A stretch of DNA of 64,000 nt, from the NCBI RefSeq assembly GCF_030815865.1, contig NZ_JAUSXI010000001.1, positions 2,604,001-2,668,000 on the forward strand. Reading direction: 5' to 3'. Positions 53,324 through 62,842 of the stretch are shown one piece after another. The position numbers were made by a program, and so were the translations under genes. Position 1 is the first letter of the stretch, and each line of letters begins with the position of its first letter. This DNA comes from Arthrobacter globiformis. GTDB taxonomy: Bacteria > Actinomycetota > Actinomycetes > Actinomycetales > Micrococcaceae. The notes under the pieces were generated by a model that worked only from the letters and a program-made list of their open reading frames with translations, ran no database searches and had not been told where the DNA came from.

Positions 53324-54094
53324 CTAGATCCATGCAGGAGCGGAGGGAATATCAGTTAGTGGTTCGTCCCCCCGGGAGGCCTCGAGATCCTGATACCGTT
53401 CATTCACAGCGCGGCCTGTGGACCATGCTGCAACCGCAGCGAGCGGACCGGAGACCACCAGCGGTGACTCCGCTGTCGTGTCACCAAACGTCAGCGTCGC
53501 CGGCTGGTCTGTCACTTCGACGACCAGGTCTTTGTCGGTGCCGCGGGCTGTCCAGGCGCCGGTGATGTCCTTGAGCAGGCGTTCCAGAACAGGGGCGGGG
53601 ATGTCTTCGAAGGAAGCCCCGTTGTCCAGGTCGACGGCGTGTACCCAGACTTCCCGGGTGCGCATCCACACTGTTTCCTCGGCTGGTACCACCCTGCCTT
53701 GAACAGTCTTCACCTTGTTGTGCCAGTCGTCTCCGGGCAGGTCCCTCCACTCGACGTTCAGGTGCACCGCGGAATGGTCGAACAGGTTCCGCAGCGCAGT
53801 CGGGCTGAGCGTGGCTCCGAAGTCAATTTCGTGATTGCGGACTTCGGTGGAGGGATACATCGGCGTTTCCACCCCTGTTGCTGCCCATTCCACCAGTCGC
53901 GCGACGGCCCGTGCGTTGTAGCCGACGTGGGCCACGACGTGCCGGCGGGTCCAGCCCGGAAGGAGCGAGTCGCCGTCCAGCTCTGCGTCCGATAGTTCGT
54001 TGAGCTTGCGAGCAAAGAAGGCGGTGCCCCGCCGGGCCTGCAGGAGTGCTTCCTGCAGGCGCGGGTCGTCCGTCTGGTCGTGCCGGGCGGCCAT
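53324..54094 (-). CDS. Maleylpyruvate isomerase, mycothiol-dependent
   Basis: 256 residues; isomerises maleylpyruvate to fumarylpyruvate with mycothiol as cofactor. The N-terminal DinB-like bundle has LPGWTRRHVVAHVGYNARA with H52, and TREVWVHAVDLDNG gives E148 and H152; H-E-x3-H matches the zinc site of the Corynebacterium glutamicum enzyme (H52, E144, H148 from memory). The C-terminal MDMPI domain follows. The ATG overlaps the upstream stop by one base (TGATG), so it is coupled to the fumarylpyruvate hydrolase gene. Mycothiol use supports an actinobacterial host. Confidence 0.92.
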   Translation of the reverse strand: MAARHDQTDDPRLQEALLQARRGTAFFARKLNELSDAELDGDSLLPGWTRRHVVAHVGYNARAVARLVEWAATGVETPMYPSTEVRNHEIDFGATLSPTALRNLFDHSAVHLNVEWRDLPGDDWHNKVKTVQGRVVPAEETVWMRTREVWVHAVDLDNGASFEDIPAPVLERLLKDITGAWTARGTDKDLVVEVTDQPATLTFGDTTAESPLVVSGPLAAVAAWSTGRAVNERYQDLEASRGDEPLTDIPSAPAWI

Positions 54095-54918
54095 CAGGCT
54101 TCCTTGATGACGCGGTTCTTCAGCTGTCCGAGCCCTCCAATGGTGGTGACGAGGACCTGGCCTTCCTGCAGGTAGCGTTTAGGGTCCTGCGCGTGGCCCA
54201 CGCCGCCGGGTGTGCCGGTGGCGATCACGTCGCCGGGGTTCAGGGTGATGATCGTGGAAATGTAGGAGACCAGGAATTCGGGGGTGAACACCAGGTCCGA
54301 GGTGGGGGTGCTCTGCTGGATTTCGCCATCCACCGCGGAGGTCATAAGCGGGCCGGTGGTGAACTCGTCCTTGGTGACCAGGGCGGGGCCGAACGGGGTG
54401 GACTTCTCCCAGGTCTTGCCCTGCAGCCACTGGATGGTGCGGAACTGGTAGTCCCGCATGGACACGTCGTTCAGCACGGCGTATCCGGCGATGTGGCTGG
54501 CGGCATCGGCTTCGTTGATCCGGCGACCGGTTTTGCCGATGACGACGGCGAGTTCTGCTTCCCAGTCCACGGTGTCGGATTCCTGCGGCAGGGCCAGGTC
54601 GTCGTTGGGGCCGATGAGGGATTCGGTGTACTTGGCGAACAGGGTGGGGTACTCGGGGACTTCCCGGCCCATTTCCTTGATGTGGTTGCGGTAGTTGTGC
54701 CCCACGCAGATGATCTTGCCCGGGGAGGGCACGACGGCGGCAAGGTCGGCGCCGTCGAGCGCGTGCGTTGCGCCGTTGGCTACCTTGGCCTTGTCTTCCC
54801 ACGCGGGGTCCTGCAGCAGGGCTCCGACGTCAGCGAAGCCGTCGATTTCGGTGAGGATGCCGCCGTCCTGGCGGACGGCCTTGGTTCCTTCAGGAGTGCG
54901 GAGGGTCAACAGTCTCAT
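54094..54918 (-). CDS. Fumarylpyruvate hydrolase (FAH family)
   Basis: 274 residues; hydrolyses fumarylpyruvate to fumarate and pyruvate. FAH-fold hallmarks: CVGHNYRNHIKEMG, metal ligands E120 and E122 in DWEAELAVVIGK, D151 in NDVSMRDYQ, and the IATGTPGGVGHAQDP loop. The gene starts immediately after the gentisate dioxygenase stop with no gap, and runs into the isomerase gene. Context fixes the substrate better than sequence, since FAH enzymes of this group also act on other acylpyruvates. Confidence 0.9.
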   Translation of the reverse strand: MRLLTLRTPEGTKAVRQDGGILTEIDGFADVGALLQDPAWEDKAKVANGATHALDGADLAAVVPSPGKIICVGHNYRNHIKEMGREVPEYPTLFAKYTESLIGPNDDLALPQESDTVDWEAELAVVIGKTGRRINEADAASHIAGYAVLNDVSMRDYQFRTIQWLQGKTWEKSTPFGPALVTKDEFTTGPLMTSAVDGEIQQSTPTSDLVFTPEFLVSYISTIITLNPGDVIATGTPGGVGHAQDPKRYLQEGQVLVTTIGGLGQLKNRVIKEA

Positions 54919-56046
54919 TTACTTGCGTCCTTCGGTGTAGGTGCGGTTGAAGTTCAGGCGTTCGAAGATGGGGGAGTCACTGAAGCGGAACAGGTCGAAC
55001 TCGGTATCTGCCTGCAGGGACCATTCCTGCCATGACGGGACCACGAACAGATCGCCCTTGGCCAGCTGCTTGGTTTCGCCGTTCAGCAGCACCGTGCCTG
55101 TGCCTTCGAACACCTGCCACACACTGGAACCGACTTCGCGGACACCGTCGGTGGTGGCGCCGGCGCGGAGGCGGTGGAACTCGGCCCGGATGGTGGGCAT
55201 GACATCGCCGCCCGTTGTTGGGTTGGAGTACCGGATGGCTGCGTGGCCCTGTGAAACGGTGGCCGGGTGTCCTTCGTCTTCCAGTAGCAACTGTTCGCGA
55301 AGGGCGGCGTCCGTGTGCTCCCAGCGGTAGGCGGCGATGGGGGAATTGGTGGTGTCCTGCAGTCCGGAGAGGGGGCGCAGCCCGGGGTGGGCCCAGAGCC
55401 GTTCCGAGCGGGAGATATCCGGCGTGGCCTCGTCGGTGACGCGTTCGGTGCCGAACTCGAAGAACCCGGCGTCGGCGTAGTGCACGAACGGGATGTCCAG
55501 CCCGTCGATCCACGCCATCGGCTGGTCCGTGTCGTTGTGGTGGCCGTGGAAGTTCCAGCCGGGAGTCAACAGGAAATCCCCTCGGGACATTCTGACGGGG
55601 TCACCGTTCACCACGGTCCACACGCCCTCGCCCTCCACCACAAAACGGAAGGCGTTCTGGGAGTGCCGGTGCTCGGGCGCTGTTTCCCGGCCGCCAAGGT
55701 ACTGGATGGCCGCCCAGAGCGTCGGCGTCGCATAGGGTGTGCCGCCCAACCCCGGGTTCGCCAGTGCGATTGCGCGTCGCTCGCCGCCGCGGCCGACGGG
55801 GACCAGGTCCCCAGCGCGGGCGGCCAGGGGGTAGAGGTCGTTCCAGCGCCAGACGTGCGGCACTGCCTTGGGCGAGGGAACCATCGGCATCAGGTCACCG
55901 ATCTCAGTCCACAACGGGATCAGGTTCTCGCGGTCGAAGTCGCGGTACAGCTGATCCAACTTCACGGCCTCTTCCGGTGTTGGCTCGGGGGCGACGTGCG
56001 CAGCGGCAATTGATTCGTGGGTCGTGTTCTCGGCGCTGATGGACAC
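54919..56046 (-). CDS. Gentisate 1,2-dioxygenase
   Basis: 375 residues from GTG 56046 behind AGGAGG at five bases. Bicupin Fe(II) enzyme that opens gentisate to maleylpyruvate. The first cupin has the iron ligands H126 and H128 in EHRHSQNAFRF and H167/H169 in PGWNFHGHHN. The second cupin (GTGTVLLNGETKQLAKGD, FVVPSWQEW) lacks a full His set, as usual in this family. It is first in the operon with fumarylpyruvate hydrolase and maleylpyruvate isomerase; the IclR gene precedes it on the same strand by 92 bp. Confidence 0.94.
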   Translation of the reverse strand: MSISAENTTHESIAAAHVAPEPTPEEAVKLDQLYRDFDRENLIPLWTEIGDLMPMVPSPKAVPHVWRWNDLYPLAARAGDLVPVGRGGERRAIALANPGLGGTPYATPTLWAAIQYLGGRETAPEHRHSQNAFRFVVEGEGVWTVVNGDPVRMSRGDFLLTPGWNFHGHHNDTDQPMAWIDGLDIPFVHYADAGFFEFGTERVTDEATPDISRSERLWAHPGLRPLSGLQDTTNSPIAAYRWEHTDAALREQLLLEDEGHPATVSQGHAAIRYSNPTTGGDVMPTIRAEFHRLRAGATTDGVREVGSSVWQVFEGTGTVLLNGETKQLAKGDLFVVPSWQEWSLQADTEFDLFRFSDSPIFERLNFNRTYTEGRK

Positions 56047-56138
56047 TGGGACCTCCTCGGTTAGTGGGCTTGGCGTGCCTTCGACTGTAAAGGCGCGTGC
56101 AAGGAGATCCCAATTACTTTCTGTCCAGCAGAATCTTA

Positions 56139-56933
56139 TTATCCCTCCGTGGGAGTAGCAGCGATGTCCAACTCGATCTGCCTCCGCGTTTCCTCCATGA
56201 TTCCGACCAGTCCGGCATCGAAAAGCGGACGGAAACGGCCAACGGGCGTGGCGACGCTCAGGGCCCCAACGACAAGGCCCGACGGGTTATGCAGCGCCAT
56301 CCCCAGGGCGCTGATGCCCTCCTCGGTTCCTTCGAAATTGGCCGCGAACCCGTTGGTCCGGATTGTCTCCAGTTCACGCACAAGCAATGCCATGTCGCCG
56401 GGAGGCAGACTGTCGTCCCCGCGGTCGGAGCGGGACCCGGTATAGAGCTGGTCTACCAGCGCGGGATCAAGCTCCGCGAGAATGGCCTTGCCTCCGGATG
56501 CCTTGTTGGCCGGGAGTACCGCGCCCTGTCGGTCACCGACCCGTAGGGCATTCCTGCTCTCCACCGTTTCCAGGAACCTCACCTTCGTCCCCACCCGAAT
56601 CATGAGGTTGACGGTCTCATTGACTCTTGAGCAGAGCAGCTCCATATGGGGGCGCGCGAGATCGCGAAGCAGCCTGCTCCAGCCCACTCCTGCCGGTCCG
56701 ACGCTCATTCCTGGTCCGGGAACGTAATGTCGGGCCTCGTCTTGCACCGCGAAGCCCCGGTAGACCAGCATCGCCAGCAGCCTGTGCGCGGTTGAGGGCG
56801 CAACACCCAACTCCTGGGCGGCGTCCTTTAGCCGGAGGCGTCCGTGATCGCGCAGCAGTTGCACCAGCTGCAGAGCGTTATCGACTGCCTGAATGGAGTA
56901 CGTGGGCTTCTCGTTGAGGCGAGTTTTCTGCAT
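56139..56933 (-). CDS. IclR-family regulator of the gentisate genes
   Basis: 264 residues from ATG 56933. Winged HTH: ALQLVQLLRDHGRLRLKDAA, then LGVAPSTAHRLLAMLVYRG; effector domain with ETVNLMIRVGTKVRFLETVE and KASGGKAILAELDPALV. It lies between the gentisate operon (same strand) and the 3-hydroxybenzoate hydroxylase gene (divergent), so it is placed to control both. Family members at this position bind gentisate or 3-hydroxybenzoate. The region 56934-57177 has a CTCACA-N12-CTCACA direct repeat (56968-56991) of uncertain meaning. Confidence 0.88.
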   Translation of the reverse strand: MQKTRLNEKPTYSIQAVDNALQLVQLLRDHGRLRLKDAAQELGVAPSTAHRLLAMLVYRGFAVQDEARHYVPGPGMSVGPAGVGWSRLLRDLARPHMELLCSRVNETVNLMIRVGTKVRFLETVESRNALRVGDRQGAVLPANKASGGKAILAELDPALVDQLYTGSRSDRGDDSLPPGDMALLVRELETIRTNGFAANFEGTEEGISALGMALHNPSGLVVGALSVATPVGRFRPLFDAGLVGIMEETRRQIELDIAATPTEG

Positions 56934-57177
56934 AACAGAATTGTATGGGCATTTTATGGTGTGTGCCCTCACAGTGGTGGCATGACTCACACCGCTTCCG
57001 ATGCCCGGTCGAAGCGGCCGCGGGAAGCCATCCTAGGGGCAGCCGCAGCGCGGCGGCTCGTTGCAGGACCGGTTCCAACTGAAAGCCCCGGGCTGCTGCG
57101 ATGCCATTCGTTCTGATGACGGCCGGCCTCGCAGACTAACTCTTTTCACGAATCACAACCCCACTAGGAGACTTGCA

Positions 57178-58425
57178 ATGTCTGACCCCAAATCCACCAC
57201 CGACGTTCTTGTTGTGGGCGGCGGGATGGCCGGCCTCGCAGGAGCCCTGGCTCTGCGCGAGAGCGGTGCCGCCGTCACCCTTGTGGAGCGCGCACCTGAA
57301 TTCGGGGAGGTCGGCGCCGGGCTGCAGATGGCACCGAACGCCTCCCGTGTCCTGAAGCGCTGGGGCCTGCTCGAAAAGGCCTTGGAAGTGGGCGTTCAGC
57401 CCAAGCACCTCGTGTTCCGCGATGCCGTCACCGGCGAGGAACTGACACGGCAAAGCCTCAAGGGAGAATTTGAGGAGCGCTACGGCGCACCTTACGTGGT
57501 GATCCACCGCAGCGACCTGCACCGGATTCTCCTGGAGGCCTGCCAGGCCGCAGGCGTTGAGCTGATCAACGACGTGACGGTCTCCGGTGTCGAAACCGTC
57601 GACGGCCGCGGCATCGCAAAGACTGACGACGGGCGGGAGTACCACGCGGACGTCATCCTGGGCGCAGATGGTCTGAGGTCAACCCTCCGTGACGCCGTCT
57701 CAACCGATGGTCCCATCTCCTCCTCGTACGTCGCCTACCGGGGGACCGTGCCGATCACCTCCGAGACCCTGGCGACGGACCTGGAAGACGTCGTGGTTTA
57801 TCTGGGCCCGGACTGCCACCTGGTGCAGTACCCGCTGCGCAGGGGCGAATTGCTCAACACTGTTGCAGTCTTCAAGTCGCCATCCTTCGAGCGCGGCGAG
57901 GAGCAGTACGGCGGCGTTGACGAGCTGCAGGCCGCCTACGCAGACTGTGTACCTGCCGTGCAGGAGGCCCTGAAGAACCTGGCCACCGGGATCCGCTGGC
58001 CCATGTACGACCGGGACCCAATCGAGAACTGGATTGCGGGACGCATGGTACTCATGGGCGATGCTGCACACCCGATGCTGCAGTACCTCGCCCAGGGGGC
58101 CTGCCAGGCCCTGGAAGATGCAGCCGTCCTGCAGGATGCGGCCACGGGCACCGTCTTCACCGACGAGGGCATCAATCCGGACGCCTGGGACGACGCCATC
58201 CGTGAATTCAACACTGTCCGTGCTGCCCGTACCTCCCGTATTCAGCGCACGGCCCGGATCTGGGGTGAATCATGGCATGTTTCCGGCGTCGCCGGCGTGC
58301 TGCGGAACCTCCTGTTCAAGAGCCGGAAGGAGAACGACTTCCAGTACAACGACTGGCTTTACGGCACAGACGGCGTGGGGACACCGTCCCCCGCCGGCGG
58401 ACGGAACGCGGCTGTTTCCGCCTGA
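57178..58425 (+). CDS. 3-Hydroxybenzoate 6-hydroxylase
   Basis: 415 residues from ATG 57178 (TAGGAG at 57165-57170). FAD enzyme using NAD(P)H and O2 to para-hydroxylate 3-hydroxybenzoate to gentisate. GGGMAG (14-19), D164-G165 in GADGLRSTL, and GD (294-295) in MGDAAHPMLQYLAQG are the three flavin hydroxylase motifs. H214, Y218 and Q302 fall one residue from positions I recall as active-site residues of the Rhodococcus jostii RHA1 enzyme. Salicylate hydroxylases are close relatives; the linked gentisate pathway decides the call. Confidence 0.9.
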   Translation: MSDPKSTTDVLVVGGGMAGLAGALALRESGAAVTLVERAPEFGEVGAGLQMAPNASRVLKRWGLLEKALEVGVQPKHLVFRDAVTGEELTRQSLKGEFEERYGAPYVVIHRSDLHRILLEACQAAGVELINDVTVSGVETVDGRGIAKTDDGREYHADVILGADGLRSTLRDAVSTDGPISSSYVAYRGTVPITSETLATDLEDVVVYLGPDCHLVQYPLRRGELLNTVAVFKSPSFERGEEQYGGVDELQAAYADCVPAVQEALKNLATGIRWPMYDRDPIENWIAGRMVLMGDAAHPMLQYLAQGACQALEDAAVLQDAATGTVFTDEGINPDAWDDAIREFNTVRAARTSRIQRTARIWGESWHVSGVAGVLRNLLFKSRKENDFQYNDWLYGTDGVGTPSPAGGRNAAVSA

Positions 58426-58494
58426 CGTCAGGCCGGGAGCCGCTCGACTCTGCTGCGCCCTCAAGGCCTGATTGGTCCCTCAAGGACCACCCGA

Positions 58495-58531
58495 CGTCGC
58501 CCTATCCTCCGGACAGGGCGACGGGTTCCCT
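58495..58531 (+). terminator. Hairpin CGTCGCCCT-N11-AGGGCGACG then GGTTCCCTTT
   Basis: Nine-base perfect stem 70 bp beyond the hydroxylase stop, before the aldehyde dehydrogenase gene. Confidence 0.65.
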
Positions 58532-58625
58532 TTATGAGTATTGAACACCGGTTCCAAGGCTTGGATTGCCGACGATGGCAAACCACAGGCACTGGGACAT
58601 CTCTAACCCTTGGAAGGACTATCCA

Positions 58626-60101
58626 ATGACATCTACTGTTTCCGAGACCGCGGCGACCTTCGCCGGGCAGGACACCACGCTCCAGTACATCGGCGGCACA
58701 TGGCGCGCGGGCCGCTCCGAGCGTTCCCTGACCGTCACCAACCCTTACGACGACAGCGAACTGACCACCATCCGGCTCGCTAACTCGACGGACGTCGACG
58801 AGGCCTACAAGGCCGCCGAAGCGGCGCAGAAGGAATGGGCGTCGTTCACACCGGCGGCCCGCCGCGACGTGATCCTGCGCGCAGCCCAGATTCTTGAGGA
58901 ACGCAGGGAAGAGATCGTTTCCTGGCTCATTAAGGAAGCCGGCTCCAGCGTGGCCAAGGCGAACGTCGAAGTATCTCTAGCCGCGGGAATCACCCTCGAG
59001 GCGGCATCCTTCCCCACCCGCGTGCATGGCCGAATCGTAGAATCCAACACGCCTGGCAAGGAGATCCGCGTGTACCGCCGACCAATCGGCGTCGTTGGCG
59101 TGATCAGCCCGTGGAACTTCCCGCTGCACCTGTCCCAGCGCTCAGTTGCGCCCGCCCTCGCCCTGGGCAACGCTGTGGTGGTCAAGCCGGCCAGCGACAC
59201 GCCGGTCAGCGGTGGCCTGATCCTTGCCAAGGTCTTCGAGGAGGCCGGACTGCCGCCGGGAGTACTGAACGTCGTCATTGGAGCGGGATCCGAAATCGGT
59301 GACGACTTCGTCACGCATCCGGTTCCCGGGTTGATCTCCTTCACGGGTTCGACACCTGTTGGACAGAACGTCGGACGTCTTGCCATCGGCGGGAAGTACC
59401 TCAAGCATGCGGCACTGGAACTGGGTGGCAACAGCCCCCTGATCGTCCTTGCCGACGCCGACCTGGACGCGGCTGTGGAAGCTGCTGTGCTTGGCAAGTT
59501 CCTGCACCAGGGGCAAATCTGCATGGCGGTCAACCGCATCATCGTCGAAGCCCCTCTCTACGACGAATTCGTCGCACGATTCACTGCCGCCGCATCGTCG
59601 GTCCCGGCCGGCGATCCCTCCGACCCGAACACGCTCGTTGGCCCCGTGATCAACGACAGCCAGCTAAACGGGCTAAAGGCCAAGATTGACAGAGCTCTCG
59701 CCGAGGGGGCCCGTGCCGTCCTGGACGGGGAAATCAAGGGAAGAATCGTGCCTCCTCACGTCTTCGTTGACGTCACTCCCGACATGGAAATCGCCCGGGA
59801 AGAGATCTTCGGACCCCTGGTCGGCGTGCTCAAGGCCGATGACGAGGCGCACGCGCTGGAGTTGGCCAACGCCAGCGACTTTGGCCTCGCTGCGGCACTG
59901 TTCACCCAGGACGTGGACAAGGGCGTCCGGTTCAGCCTGGGAATCAAGTCCGGAATGACACACATCAATGAGATGCCCATTCAGGACGAGGCCCACGTCG
60001 CCTTCGGCGGGGAACGCAACTCAGGGCTCGGCCGCTTCAACGGCGACTGGGCAATTGCTGAATTCACGACCGACTACACCCTGGGCATCAAGCGCCTGTA
60101 G
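58626..60101 (+). CDS. Aldehyde dehydrogenase, benzaldehyde dehydrogenase-like
   Basis: 491 residues from ATG 58626 with GGAAGGA at 58612-58618; the frame is open upstream to 58566. NAD(P)-dependent oxidation of an aldehyde to the acid. Catalytic N164 (SPWNF), E265 (LELGGNS) and C299 (GQICMAVNR) are intact, and the G-S-T-P-V-G cofactor loop is present. It shares a close active-site pattern with the second dehydrogenase at 62843. Between 3-hydroxybenzoate hydroxylase and benzoylformate decarboxylase, a (3-hydroxy)benzaldehyde substrate is the natural inference. Confidence 0.9.
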   Translation: MTSTVSETAATFAGQDTTLQYIGGTWRAGRSERSLTVTNPYDDSELTTIRLANSTDVDEAYKAAEAAQKEWASFTPAARRDVILRAAQILEERREEIVSWLIKEAGSSVAKANVEVSLAAGITLEAASFPTRVHGRIVESNTPGKEIRVYRRPIGVVGVISPWNFPLHLSQRSVAPALALGNAVVVKPASDTPVSGGLILAKVFEEAGLPPGVLNVVIGAGSEIGDDFVTHPVPGLISFTGSTPVGQNVGRLAIGGKYLKHAALELGGNSPLIVLADADLDAAVEAAVLGKFLHQGQICMAVNRIIVEAPLYDEFVARFTAAASSVPAGDPSDPNTLVGPVINDSQLNGLKAKIDRALAEGARAVLDGEIKGRIVPPHVFVDVTPDMEIAREEIFGPLVGVLKADDEAHALELANASDFGLAAALFTQDVDKGVRFSLGIKSGMTHINEMPIQDEAHVAFGGERNSGLGRFNGDWAIAEFTTDYTLGIKRL

Positions 60102-60117
60102 CAGCAAACCAAGATAT

Positions 60118-60160
60118 GGCAGGAGCCGTCCTCATCCGCAAGCAGGGGGCGGCTCCTGCC
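60118..60160. terminator. Bidirectional terminator GGCAGGAGCCG / CGGCTCCTGCC
   Basis: Perfect 11-bp arms around a 21-base loop between two convergent genes (ALDH and LysR). AT-rich bases flank it on both sides. Confidence 0.75.
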
Positions 60161-60190
60161 AATTCTTCAACCGCGCCTCCAGGGGCTTCA

Positions 60191-61117
60191 TTACACCTCG
60201 TCGGAGGGCTCCTGGAGGGCATCGCGGATGATCTCCCGCAACCAGTCGAGCGCCGGCATCGGTCCGGGACGGCGGTAGGTGTACAGGGCAACGTTGCCCG
60301 GGGGAACCGAAAATGGCAGCTTGAACATCTTGATAGGGCTTTCTGCGGCGAAAATTTGACCAACTACTTCGGGGACGATGCCGAGGTAGTTGGTGCTGCC
60401 GAGTACATGAGGCATGGCGGAGAAGTGCGGAAGCCTGACCGCTGGGGCCTGATCGTAGTTGAGCTCGCGCATTCGTTGCTGAATGTGCTCGTGGCCAAGT
60501 TGCTCACTGACCACCACCCGCCGCTCCCGCAAGAATTCCTCCACTGTTGGTTGAGCACCTATTCGCGGATGAGAGGCCGAGCAAATGCCCCAGTAGGACT
60601 GCACCAGGAGTTGATCCCTCACCAGATCAGGTGAGTCAATCCGCGGGGTACAGATGGCCGCATCTGCCTTGCCTTGGGTGAGGTGTTCCCGTGCAGTCCC
60701 GTAGACCAGGGGGAGGACCTCTACGGAAACAGCTGGTGCCAGGTCCTGGATCCGAGTCAGAACGGCGGGAAGCAGGGCGATCTCGCCGATGTCCGTTAGC
60801 AGCAGACGAAAATTGCGACGCGATGTTCGGGGGTCGAAGACGGTAACACCCTGAACTGCCTCATCAATGGCCTCCAGCGAATGGCGCAGCTGGGGGTAGA
60901 CAGCTGTCGCCACATTTGTGGGGTTCAATCCGTCAGGTCCACGCAGGAAGAGTTCATCTTTGAGCATCCTTCGGAGCTTGCCCAGAGCGTAGCTGACGGA
61001 CGGTTGGCTGATGAAAAGCAGCTCCGCCGCGCGGCTTACACTCCTCGTCTCATAGATGCGTACGAAGGTCCGCATCAGATTCAAATCGTAGTTCTCGAGA
61101 GGGACTCCAGTCTTCAT
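60191..61117 (-). CDS. LysR-family regulator, NahR/NodD-like
   Basis: 308 residues. It begins LENYDLNLMRTFVRIYETRS, the NodD/NahR-type N-terminus, and has HTH SVSRAAELLFISQPSVSYAL. Effector domain from about residue 95 (NFRLLLTDIGEIALLPAVL) resembles NahR-type sensors of aromatic acids. Divergent from the benzoylformate decarboxylase gene with an operator-like dyad between, so it probably activates the mdlC/ALDH genes in response to an aromatic acid. Confidence 0.88.
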   Translation of the reverse strand: MKTGVPLENYDLNLMRTFVRIYETRSVSRAAELLFISQPSVSYALGKLRRMLKDELFLRGPDGLNPTNVATAVYPQLRHSLEAIDEAVQGVTVFDPRTSRRNFRLLLTDIGEIALLPAVLTRIQDLAPAVSVEVLPLVYGTAREHLTQGKADAAICTPRIDSPDLVRDQLLVQSYWGICSASHPRIGAQPTVEEFLRERRVVVSEQLGHEHIQQRMRELNYDQAPAVRLPHFSAMPHVLGSTNYLGIVPEVVGQIFAAESPIKMFKLPFSVPPGNVALYTYRRPGPMPALDWLREIIRDALQEPSDEV

Positions 61118-61142
61118 AGAAACAGTCTATGCCCGGCATGGG

Positions 61143-61159
61143 TTTATCTATTGGATAAA
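61143..61159. promoter_or_regulatory. LysR-type operator TTTATC-N5-GATAAA
   Basis: Perfect 6-bp arms, 26 bp from the LysR ATG and 66 bp before the decarboxylase start. Usual position for an autoregulating LysR site. Confidence 0.6.
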
Positions 61160-61224
61160 TGAGCGCCTGATTTCTAGTCTGTTAATAAGTGATCTATCCC
61201 ACCAACCAGGAAATGAGGCTTTCG

Positions 61225-62814
61225 GTGACGCGCACCATCCGAGCAGAAACGATGGAAATTCTGCGGCAGAACAACCTGACCACGGTGTTCGGCAACCCCG
61301 GTTCCAATGAGCTCCCGTTCCTTCAGGACTTTCCTGAGGACTTTCAGTACATTCTCGGACTCCACGAAGGTGCAGTCATCTCTATGGCCGACGGGTTTGC
61401 GCAGGCGTCAGGCAATGCTGCTTTCGTGAACCTCCACGCCGCGTCCGGATCCGGCAACGCCATGGGCGGACTGACGAATGCCGTGTACTCCCATTCACCG
61501 CTGGTCATCACGGCCGGCCAGCAGGTCCGGTCGATGGTGGGCCTGGAGGCGATGCTGGCCAACATGGACGCACCCTCCCTACCGCGGCCGCTCGTGAAGT
61601 GGAGTGCTGAGCCGCTGTGCGCAGAAGATGTGCCGCGGACCATCAGCCAGGCCGTCCACATTTCACAGCTGCCGGCAAAGGGGCCGGTATACGTCTCCAT
61701 TCCTTATGACGACTGGGACAAGACCTCCCCGGTGGAAGCACATCATCTTGCCGGCCGGACCACGGTCGCGGCGCAGGCGCTCAGCGCAGACCAGGCACAG
61801 GAACTGGTTGATCAGCTGAACGCCGCGACCAACCCGGTGATCGTCCTCGGTCCGGAAGTTGATGCGGATTATGCCAATGACTTCGCCGTTACGCTGGCGG
61901 ACAAGCTCGCGGCACCAGTTTGGATCGCACCGTCGGCTTCCCGTTGCCCGTTCCCGACGCGCCACCGCAGCTTCAGGGGGGTCCTTCCCGCATCCATCAA
62001 GGACATCTCGGAGATGCTGCATGATCACGACGTCGTTCTCGTCGTTGGCGCACCGGTATTCCGGTACCACCAATATGTTCCAGGGGCCTACCTCAAGGAC
62101 GGCACCCGCATCCTCCACGTGACCAGCGATGCAGGAGAGGCCGCCAGAGCTCCCATGGGCGACTCGTACGTGGCATCCGTCCGGGGAACGCTGCAGACCC
62201 TGGCTGAGGCCGTCGACCAGACCACCCGCAAACAGCTGCCGGAGCTGCCGGACTTCGCCGAACCGGCAGCGAGCACGTTCGACGCGATCCATCCCGAGTC
62301 CGTCTTCGAGGAACTGCGGACCACGGCTCCGGCCGACACCGTATATGTCAAGGAGTCCACGTCCACGTCGGCCGCCTTCTGGCAGCAGATGGACCTGCAG
62401 CAGCAGGGCAGCTATTTCTTTCCGGCTTCGGGCGGACTCGGCTTTGGCCTCCCGGCCACCGTAGGTGCACAGCTGGCGCATAAGGACAGGCGCGTCATCG
62501 GCATCATCGGCGATGGTTCGGCCAACTACGGCATCACGGCCCTTTGGACGGCGGCCCAATACAACATTCCGTGCATCATCCTCATCTTGAAAAACGGCAC
62601 GTACGGGGCCCTCAGGGGCTTCTCCAGGCTGCTGGGAACGGGTGAAACCCCGGGGCTGGATGTTCCCGGCCTGGACTTCGTCCAGATCGCCAGTGGTTAC
62701 GGCGTGGACGCGGAGTCCGTCAGCACCCGGGAAGCTCTTCGTGCCGCACTGCTAAAGGCCCTCGAAAGCCAGAAACCAGCACTCATCGAAATCCACACTC
62801 AGTTCGAGTCGTAG
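61225..62814 (+). CDS. mdlC: Benzoylformate decarboxylase
   Basis: 529 residues from GTG 61225, close to the 528 of the Pseudomonas putida enzyme; the AGGAAATGAGG stretch six bases before supports it over ATG 61213. Thiamine-diphosphate enzyme that turns benzoylformate into benzaldehyde and CO2. Active-site residues S27 (FGNPGSNELPFL), E48, H71 (NLHAASG) and the His in APVFRYHQYVPGAYL all match the known set, and the ThDP/Mg motif GDGSANYGI...NGTYG is present. 28 bp before the second aldehyde dehydrogenase gene; one operon. Confidence 0.95.
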   Translation: MTRTIRAETMEILRQNNLTTVFGNPGSNELPFLQDFPEDFQYILGLHEGAVISMADGFAQASGNAAFVNLHAASGSGNAMGGLTNAVYSHSPLVITAGQQVRSMVGLEAMLANMDAPSLPRPLVKWSAEPLCAEDVPRTISQAVHISQLPAKGPVYVSIPYDDWDKTSPVEAHHLAGRTTVAAQALSADQAQELVDQLNAATNPVIVLGPEVDADYANDFAVTLADKLAAPVWIAPSASRCPFPTRHRSFRGVLPASIKDISEMLHDHDVVLVVGAPVFRYHQYVPGAYLKDGTRILHVTSDAGEAARAPMGDSYVASVRGTLQTLAEAVDQTTRKQLPELPDFAEPAASTFDAIHPESVFEELRTTAPADTVYVKESTSTSAAFWQQMDLQQQGSYFFPASGGLGFGLPATVGAQLAHKDRRVIGIIGDGSANYGITALWTAAQYNIPCIILILKNGTYGALRGFSRLLGTGETPGLDVPGLDFVQIASGYGVDAESVSTREALRAALLKALESQKPALIEIHTQFES

Positions 62815-62842
62815 ATTTACGACCATCCACTAAAGGATCGCT

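Noticed and set aside
54046..55035. 329-codon plus-strand frame, glycine and valine rich
   Set aside because: Antisense to fumarylpyruvate hydrolase, whose metal ligands and operon position are clear.
56968..56991. CTCACA direct repeat as the IclR operator
   Set aside because: The repeat is short and not palindromic; IclR sites are usually dyads, so I do not list it as a feature.
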